From NCBI GenBank assembly GCA_033182465.1, contig CP137330.1:310001-374000 (forward strand): a stretch of DNA of 64,000 bases, given 5' to 3'. The position numbers were made by a program, and so were the translations under genes. Under the pieces are notes generated by a model that worked only from the letters and a program-made list of their open reading frames with translations, was not told the DNA's origin and ran no database searches. This DNA comes from Sanghuangporus weigelae (Eukaryota; Basidiomycota; Agaricomycetes; Hymenochaetales; Hymenochaetaceae). Below, piece after piece: positions 60,101 to 64,000 of this stretch (positions within the stretch are counted from its first letter, which is position 1; every line of letters starts with the position of its first letter).

Positions 60101-61659
60101 TTCGTATGCTTGGGTAACCTTCTTGACTTGTCAGGATCAAAGACATCTGCGTAGTCTTCTATTTCCTTTGGTAGGAGTTTTCGCCAATCTCGTTTCTGTG
60201 TTCCTAGTAGTCCTTCTGCAGCTGCCTTTTGTTGAGAATACTGCTGGGATACTGAACTCGCTTTGTTCAGAGGCTGTGAGACTTGGTTCTGCTGCCTTGG
60301 TGACCAATTTCGATTGATGTCTAGCTCTAGCTTTGCAGCGAGCTCTTCCTTTCTGGTAAGGGTAGCTGGTTGGTTGGTCGTCCTAAGACTTTCAATGTCT
60401 TCTGGTTCTATATCGCGCATAGGAGTGTCTTCTGTTGTCTCCTGCTCGTCTTGCATCTCGATATCGCTTTCGTTGTCTGCCCATCTTGTACGCTTCGGTG
60501 TGGGACTCGCTCCTCGCATTAACGATGCTGTTCTGGGTCGTATAATGCCTGCCACTGGCTTCTCTGGATACCGTGTCTTTCGTGGTCGTATCCTATACTT
60601 CATGCCCGGGTTTTCTTCTGGTGATGGCCAGAGTTCTTCATCTTCCGGCATGTTTTGCCTCAGTGGATGTATCTTCTGTGGTGGTTGTTTCTTCCAACGT
60701 TTCGGAGAGTCGTTTATTTCCTCCTGTTCGTCTAGGCTATGCTTGCCTGTTATCTCTTCTGTTTCGCCTTCGGATGTCTGGTACAATTGCCATGCTGGGA
60801 TCATCCGTCTCGGTATGTGCCTTGGTCGTCGTTGCACTATACTCGTTCCTTGTGGTGCCTGTTTCTTCCATCGCTTGGGAGTGTAGTTTATTTCCTCCTC
60901 ATCTCGATGATGCTTGTTTGCCGTTTCCTGTTGTGGCTGTTTCGTTGCAGAGTCTGGTATATTTTCCGTGCTCGGACTCTTCACTTCTGGCGTCTGTTTT
61001 GCCTGTTCCAGTCTTGGTGTTGCTGGTCTGGTTTCCGGCTTCGCTTGTGGCTTCGTTTCGTGAGAGTGTCCGTTGTTGTCTCTCCTTGGCGCAAATATTA
61101 TTCCTGGTGCTCCAGAGTGTCGATAGTTGTCTCTGTCCTGAGCCTGTTGCTTCGTGTTATGCCTAGGTCTTGTCTTGTCAGGTTTGCCTTTCGTTTGCCG
61201 TTTCCGTTTGCGCTTCCTGTGCCTTCGCTTCTTGGTAGCTCGTATGACGTTGAGCTCGAATGGTATCGAATTACCATTCCGATTCCATACTTGATTCTTC
61301 CAATCAATTTCGGGATTGACTTTGGCCAAATAGTCAATTCCTAGGATCACCTGATCCTGTCCTGTGGTTGCTACTGCCAACGTTTGTGGCTGCGGTTTAG
61401 GTCCATCAAAAATTAATGTGTAGACCTCGTGCGTGATTGCTCCTCCTTGGTTGGGACTTCCATCCGCATTATTCAAAGGTCGAGGGTGATCAAGCCTCTT
61501 TTTGAATAGGCTGTAGTGTCGTACCAAGTTGGGGTGTATCGTGCTGCATGTAGCTCCGGAATCGATTAACGCTTTGACTGCTAGGGTCTTTGTTCCAACC
61601 TTCACTCGAATAGGTAATCGGGGATGCAATGCTTGTATTGGCAATCGCTTATTGTACAT
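57181..61659 (-). CDS. Pol polyprotein: protease, RT, RNase H, integrase, chromodomain
   Basis: A 1,492-residue frame. Protease near residues 30-45 (LIDSGATCSTIHP). A long basic/disordered stretch follows (KKRRHRKRKRKRQTKG, with several repeats of the form NYTPKRWKKQ/NDSPKRWKKQ). Reverse transcriptase around 555-760 (VFFVGKKDGGARAVTDYRDI, FTLDMRSGYNN, NYLDDLIGQ). RNase H around 830-950 (LETDASDVAIGAVL). Integrase zinc region about 1065-1105 (HKLAGHPG...CDICQRAKP) and catalytic core with HPQTDGQTERLNQELEQ. A chromodomain at about 1420-1460 (VQYLIQWKGYQERTWEP) near the C-terminus places it in the chromoviruses, whose chromodomain steers integration to marked chromatin. The frame looks whole. 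Confidence 0.95.
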   Translation of the reverse strand: MYNKRLPIQALHPRLPIRVKVGTKTLAVKALIDSGATCSTIHPNLVRHYSLFKKRLDHPRPLNNADGSPNQGGAITHEVYTLIFDGPKPQPQTLAVATTGQDQVILGIDYLAKVNPEIDWKNQVWNRNGNSIPFELNVIRATKKRRHRKRKRKRQTKGKPDKTRPRHNTKQQAQDRDNYRHSGAPGIIFAPRRDNNGHSHETKPQAKPETRPATPRLEQAKQTPEVKSPSTENIPDSATKQPQQETANKHHRDEEEINYTPKRWKKQAPQGTSIVQRRPRHIPRRMIPAWQLYQTSEGETEEITGKHSLDEQEEINDSPKRWKKQPPQKIHPLRQNMPEDEELWPSPEENPGMKYRIRPRKTRYPEKPVAGIIRPRTASLMRGASPTPKRTRWADNESDIEMQDEQETTEDTPMRDIEPEDIESLRTTNQPATLTRKEELAAKLELDINRNWSPRQQNQVSQPLNKASSVSQQYSQQKAAAEGLLGTQKRDWRKLLPKEIEDYADVFDPDKSRRLPKHTKWDMAINLKEGVPLPKPRPIIKLTREEQAALDAYVKELLDKGWIEKVQPHEPCPVAAPVFFVGKKDGGARAVTDYRDINDTTVSDPYPIPIMSVLPEKLEKGKFFFTLDMRSGYNNLRIREGDEWKAAFRVGNAVYKPKVMMFGMKNSPAVFQRFMNDNFEYWLRTEEALNYLDDLIGQAQTEEEHWKLLRAILQKCRELDIYLKIEKCHFLQTQLDYLGFVVGTKGIQMDPYKLKAIHEWPVPKTKRQVRKFQGFCNFYRRFIRNYADTFAPIGDLIKKDRKFIWAEAQDKAFESIKKAFETEVALAMPKPDKSYTLETDASDVAIGAVLQQEDNQGELRPLGFMSKTLTNTQRNYPTHDKEMLAIMEALKHWRHLLEGTKEPVTIRSDHANLRYFMTAQNLSRRQARWALELSRYNFKILHWPGKKNQADELSRRSDYMPEDKDNLGVTLLPPDTIKQQTLRRTEINGLYKLETEMVTISDPIIRTIKRNYNTEEAKKEIQAIKQSNGYSYRNGLHYVTNALYIPPSANLRALLIRRRHDHKLAGHPGAEKTIELVKRSYYWPKMEEMIRAYTATCDICQRAKPIRQFRNPPLQPLEAPHQPWETITCDLITDLPVSNEGYSAILVIVDKLTKMGKFIPCQGIPNAKQLARLFRQHVFKYYGAPKRVISDRGSNFTAQFLKEFCRLIDVDWKTSTAYHPQTDGQTERLNQELEQYLRCYVSYRQTDWAEYIDIAEFAYNNRKHSTTHQSPFYTLYGWHPHLDVAETGDSNVPEAINHLEELRQVQQEAYNSIRQANEAMKLYADLHRGKLPEYKPGDEVLLDMRNLSRLEPTKKLAMKWAGPYKVEKAVGQVSFRLRLPETLPIHPVFHASLLRPYKRKEYPGRPTLDEPPPIEVEGEAEYEVETIHNTRRHRSKVQYLIQWKGYQERTWEPLDNLKNSYQMIEAFHKKYPQAIQPPNLNQWIAARKRMRQ

Positions 61660-61763
61660 CGCTTCACTGGGGTTGAACCCAGGAGGTTTGAAACACTGGT
61701 TGTTGAAACCTTTCTCGTCACCCTTGTCACACTCACATCGCGCAGTCTCGTTCGATGGAGGTC

Positions 61764-62852
61764 TTAATCTTTTCCCTGTTGCTCTTTACTTGCTAGGGAT
61801 TTGCGAATGTTGTTTCGGTATTCTTCGTCATGCTTGCAAGTCCATCCTGCTGATTCATCGCCTTTAGCCCATGCTACATGGTCGTAGTGGACTGGCCTTC
61901 GGCAGTGTGGATCGGGACATGTTTCCTTGAAATCGATTGTTCGTGTTGTCATCGTCCTCCGTTTTACACCATTAGTCTTCTTCGGCCGCTTAGAGGAAGA
62001 ACCCTTTTGCTTCCTTGGTGCCTTGCAATCCTTTGCGTAATGTCCTGACTTTTCACAGTTGTAGCATTTGCCTCCCTTCTTCGGCAAGCCTCGGAGTGCA
62101 TCTACATCCATGGCGTCTGGATCTCGTTTCGTTGTTTGTACTGGTGGTCGGAAAGATGACTGTCCATTCGATTTGAATCTTGGGGTATATGTTTGACTAC
62201 CCATGAGCCTTTGCCTGGCATCAGAGTTTGCTAGGTTGCTTGTCCATTCCATCCATGCATCGAGGTCGTTCTTCTCGAAAGCGTCGGGTTGTACAGATTC
62301 GACTCGTCGTTTGACCCACATGTCTAGTCCTTTGACATAGATGTACTTGAGCATCTGCTTATCCATCGTGTCTGGTGCTCGTGCTTTGAGTCGTCGGAAT
62401 TCGTCGTTGTACGCCCTAATGCTTGCTCCTTTCTGCTGGATGCATAGTAGTTGGAATAGGGCTTCCTGTTCTCCAATGATCGGATGTCCTGCTCGGATCC
62501 TCATCCAGTTCAGCATGTCCTTGAGTGATGCGAACATTCCATTTGTTGCAGCGATAATCGCAGGTACTGGTTTCAGTTTCCCATTGGCATCGAATGACGT
62601 TAGGGTATTCTTCTCTGCAAACCAATCGTAGCTGTCGCCTTCTAGTGCCGCAAATAGGCTCTTTGCGATCTCCTCCTCATCCTTGACTCCATGCTGTGCC
62701 AGCTTCGAGATACATCGACTAATCCACAGATCAATATCTTCGCTTCGCTTGCCATAGTACTTCGGAAGCTTGATGCTGTGTTTAGAGAGTTGTGTCTGAA
62801 GAGTCTGTAGTTGCTGCTCCAGTGCTTGCACCTTCTGGTCGGTTGTCGACAT
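61764..62852 (-). CDS. Gag protein with CCHC zinc knuckle
   Basis: 362 residues from the ATG at 62852. Short coiled coil at the start (KVQALEQQLQTLQTQLSKHS), then a capsid-type helical region (KYYGKRSEDIDLWISRCISK, FAALEGDSYDWFAE, LFQLLCIQQKGASIRAYNDE) and the nucleocapsid knuckle CYNCEKSGHYAKDC. A second Cys/His group follows (CPDPHCRRPVHYDHVAW and CKHDEEY), unusual for a Ty3 Gag. It ends 104 nt before the pol ATG. The start lies 71 nt inside the preceding coiled-coil ORF in a different frame. Confidence 0.9.
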   Translation of the reverse strand: MSTTDQKVQALEQQLQTLQTQLSKHSIKLPKYYGKRSEDIDLWISRCISKLAQHGVKDEEEIAKSLFAALEGDSYDWFAEKNTLTSFDANGKLKPVPAIIAATNGMFASLKDMLNWMRIRAGHPIIGEQEALFQLLCIQQKGASIRAYNDEFRRLKARAPDTMDKQMLKYIYVKGLDMWVKRRVESVQPDAFEKNDLDAWMEWTSNLANSDARQRLMGSQTYTPRFKSNGQSSFRPPVQTTKRDPDAMDVDALRGLPKKGGKCYNCEKSGHYAKDCKAPRKQKGSSSKRPKKTNGVKRRTMTTRTIDFKETCPDPHCRRPVHYDHVAWAKGDESAGWTCKHDEEYRNNIRKSLASKEQQGKD

Positions 62853-63816
62853 GATCGTAAGTGCTTATGGGCACTGCTGGTGGTGAATAGGATGGTGGTG
62901 GTGGATTCTCTGGCGCTTGGGTTGCTACTGAACCACTTGCGGGTACTGCAGGTACTGTTGGTACTTGGATGATAACCGTTCGAGGTGGGGTTCTGAGTAA
63001 GAATGGCCTTCGTGATGCTTCTTCGTCTGAGGACACTGATTCGTCAGAACTCTGTTCCTGTTGGGCTCTCTCTCTTGGTAGAAAGTATTCCCAGCGTTGT
63101 GCTGCCTGAGCTACTTCTCGAATTCGTTGAGCGTGTTCGAGTATGTTCCTTGAGGTAGCTTCGGTTGTCTGTACCGATGTGAGTATAGCTGCGTAGGTGC
63201 GTTGACTCGACTCGATTGTTTGTCCTAGTTGGAGTAGGGCTTCTCGCAGGTTATGGATGTCTTGAACAATCCTTGGCTGATCTAGAGCTGTCCTGTTAAG
63301 CTCTCCGATTCTCGTCTCGATTGTCTGTAGTTGTTGTTCCTGAGCAGTAATCCTGTTTCGGATAGCGTTGAGCTCTCGGTCAAGTACTCCGTTTCCGTCT
63401 ATGACCCGTTGATTGAGTGCCCCTGCTGCTCGATCCAATTCCAGAGTATATCTCTCTAGAGCTGCTACCTGTGCTCCAATTCTTCGAGTAGTTGTTTCGA
63501 GTGCTTCGAATCGATCTCCTACTGCTGTCGCGTATGCTCCGGTTGGTAGACTGTTTGACTGCCCCGTGTTTGCAGTTCGTTCTTCCAGTCTTTCAACCCT
63601 TTCTTGTAGCCTTCTGATCACTGGTGGATACAATATGCTGTGGTTCGTTGTCGCGTATAGTATGTCGTGATCGCTTTCCAGACTACGTAGCCTGTTGGTG
63701 ATATGTTGAACTCGTTCGTCGAGGGATCTAGGTGTGAACCTCGTTTGATTATCGTTCGCCCGTTCGTTCGTTCGATGACCGTTACTTCTGTTGTTGGCGT
63801 TTCCTGATCGGTTCAT
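62782..63816 (-). CDS. Coiled-coil ORF upstream of gag, with PPSY motif
   Basis: 344 residues. After a basic, Asn-rich start (MNRSGNANNRSNGHRTNERA) most of it is heptad-like helix (RLQERVERLEERT, LNQRVIDGNGVLDRELNAIR, RITAQEQQLQTIETRIGELN), which predicts a trimeric or rod-like coiled coil. The C-terminal third is Pro/Ser-rich and contains PENPPPPSYSPP, i.e. a PPxY motif of the kind that binds WW domains of NEDD4-type ligases. The start codon overlaps the stop of the ORF before it (ATGA), and the end overlaps gag. Not part of the standard Ty3 gene set. Confidence 0.7.
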   Translation of the reverse strand: MNRSGNANNRSNGHRTNERANDNQTRFTPRSLDERVQHITNRLRSLESDHDILYATTNHSILYPPVIRRLQERVERLEERTANTGQSNSLPTGAYATAVGDRFEALETTTRRIGAQVAALERYTLELDRAAGALNQRVIDGNGVLDRELNAIRNRITAQEQQLQTIETRIGELNRTALDQPRIVQDIHNLREALLQLGQTIESSQRTYAAILTSVQTTEATSRNILEHAQRIREVAQAAQRWEYFLPRERAQQEQSSDESVSSDEEASRRPFLLRTPPRTVIIQVPTVPAVPASGSVATQAPENPPPPSYSPPAVPISTYDHVDNRPEGASTGAATTDSSDTTL

Positions 63817-64000
63817 GAACTTCGTTTCTCGCCTGATACTTCAGGGTTATTGTTCCTTGGTGCTGTTAACCAAGTAGTTCCTTTCTCGTCGAATGTAGCA
63901 ATAGTGGAAGGGACTGCTGCTACTTTCGTGGTTGTTGTTTGCGTGCTCCCAACTGCAGGGCTACCAGATGCCTTTGCTATTAGGTACACTTCGTCGTTGT
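63813..64000 (-). CDS. ORF at right edge, partial
   Basis: An open frame enters from beyond the window and ends at TGA 63813-63815, coding about 62 residues here (contains YLIAKASGSPAVGSTQTTTT and TFDEKGTTWLTAPRNNNP, ending GEKRSS). It is Thr/Ser/Ala-rich. The stop shares bases with the ATG of the coiled-coil ORF. It belongs to the Ty3 element by position; its start and family cannot be seen. Confidence 0.55.
   Translation of the reverse strand, partial: NDEVYLIAKASGSPAVGSTQTTTTKVAAVPSTIATFDEKGTTWLTAPRNNNPEVSGEKRSS

Larger units (their letters stand above)
54198..64000 (-). mobile_element. Ty3/Gypsy chromovirus with extra ORFs, partial at right edge
   Basis: LTR retrotransposon (Metaviridae, chromovirus type) read on the minus strand and cut by the right end of the window. 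Order from its 5' side: an ORF entering from outside (to 63813), coiled-coil ORF (63816-62782), gag (62852-61764), pol (61659-57181), an unknown ORF (57005-55929), an antisense spliced small gene (55057-55372, + strand), polypurine tract, 3' LTR. More than 9.8 kb are present, long for a Ty3 element. The parts seen look whole with no obvious breaks, so the insertion is probably young. Confidence 0.9.

Noticed and set aside
57985-61344. Long + strand frames opposite pol
   Set aside because: They are antisense shadows of the pol frame with hydrophobic, Ser/Cys-rich translation; no start context or splice signals as in the 55057 gene.

Overview
This window is nuclear DNA from a filamentous basidiomycete, most likely an Agaricomycete (mushroom or wood-decay relative). 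The evidence is the dense, very short introns (about 48-66 nt, some with 10-30 nt exons between them), the close gene spacing, and the gene types: a secreted intron-rich oxalate decarboxylase, a GMC oxidoreductase with a GPI-like tail, a fungal SREBP, sphingolipid hydroxylase and desaturase, and a large Ty3/Gypsy chromovirus. No bacterial, rRNA, tRNA or CRISPR feature was found.

Layout, left to right. 1-9.4 kb: oxalate decarboxylase (-), a quiet stretch with a possible decayed minus-strand gene, the nucleolar ribosome-biogenesis factor Enp2/NOL10 (+), and sphingolipid fatty-acid 2-hydroxylase Scs7 (+). 10.2-14.8 kb: a tandem segmental duplication. Each unit holds an alpha/beta-hydrolase gene and the 3' end of the mitochondrial ribosome recycling factor gene. 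A ~720 bp long-hairpin element sits exactly at the junction. Copy 1 has a Cys in place of the nucleophile Ser and an in-frame stop; copy 2 has lost its first exon; only the right-hand RRF1 gene is complete. 15-19.2 kb: an HSP31-type DJ-1 pseudogene, an intact DJ-1/PfpI gene (-) and sphingolipid delta-4 desaturase (-). 20-29 kb: a single-pass membrane protein gene built partly from repeated exon pairs (+), a decayed repeat gene, and SREBP (-) with an SRE-like site in its own upstream DNA. 29.7-36.9 kb: a coiled-coil protein of unknown function and the GMC oxidoreductase. 38.7-50.6 kb: a large disordered protein (-), two paralogous zinc alcohol dehydrogenases in divergent orientation, and between them mitochondrial ATP synthase subunit k and a Ser-rich protein resembling the DUF4048 group.

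51-64 kb is transposon territory. A TIR element with TA target duplications is followed by two related LTR-like sequences in inverted orientation, then a long Ty3/Gypsy chromovirus on the minus strand that runs off the right edge. Its parts in this window look whole. Besides gag and pol it carries a coiled-coil ORF with a PPSY motif that overlaps gag, a further upstream ORF joined to it by an ATGA stop-start overlap, and an unrecognised 359-codon ORF after pol. Between that ORF and the 3' LTR lies a small canonical spliced gene on the opposite strand, encoding an 88-residue single-pass membrane protein. This extra-gene architecture is the best candidate here for an undescribed system.

Lipid metabolism links several host genes: Scs7 and the delta-4 desaturase both modify ceramide, and SREBP is the sterol/oxygen-responsive regulator of lipid genes in fungi. 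All exon limits were read by eye from splice signals and frame continuity, and family assignments rest on motif recognition, not on database searches.
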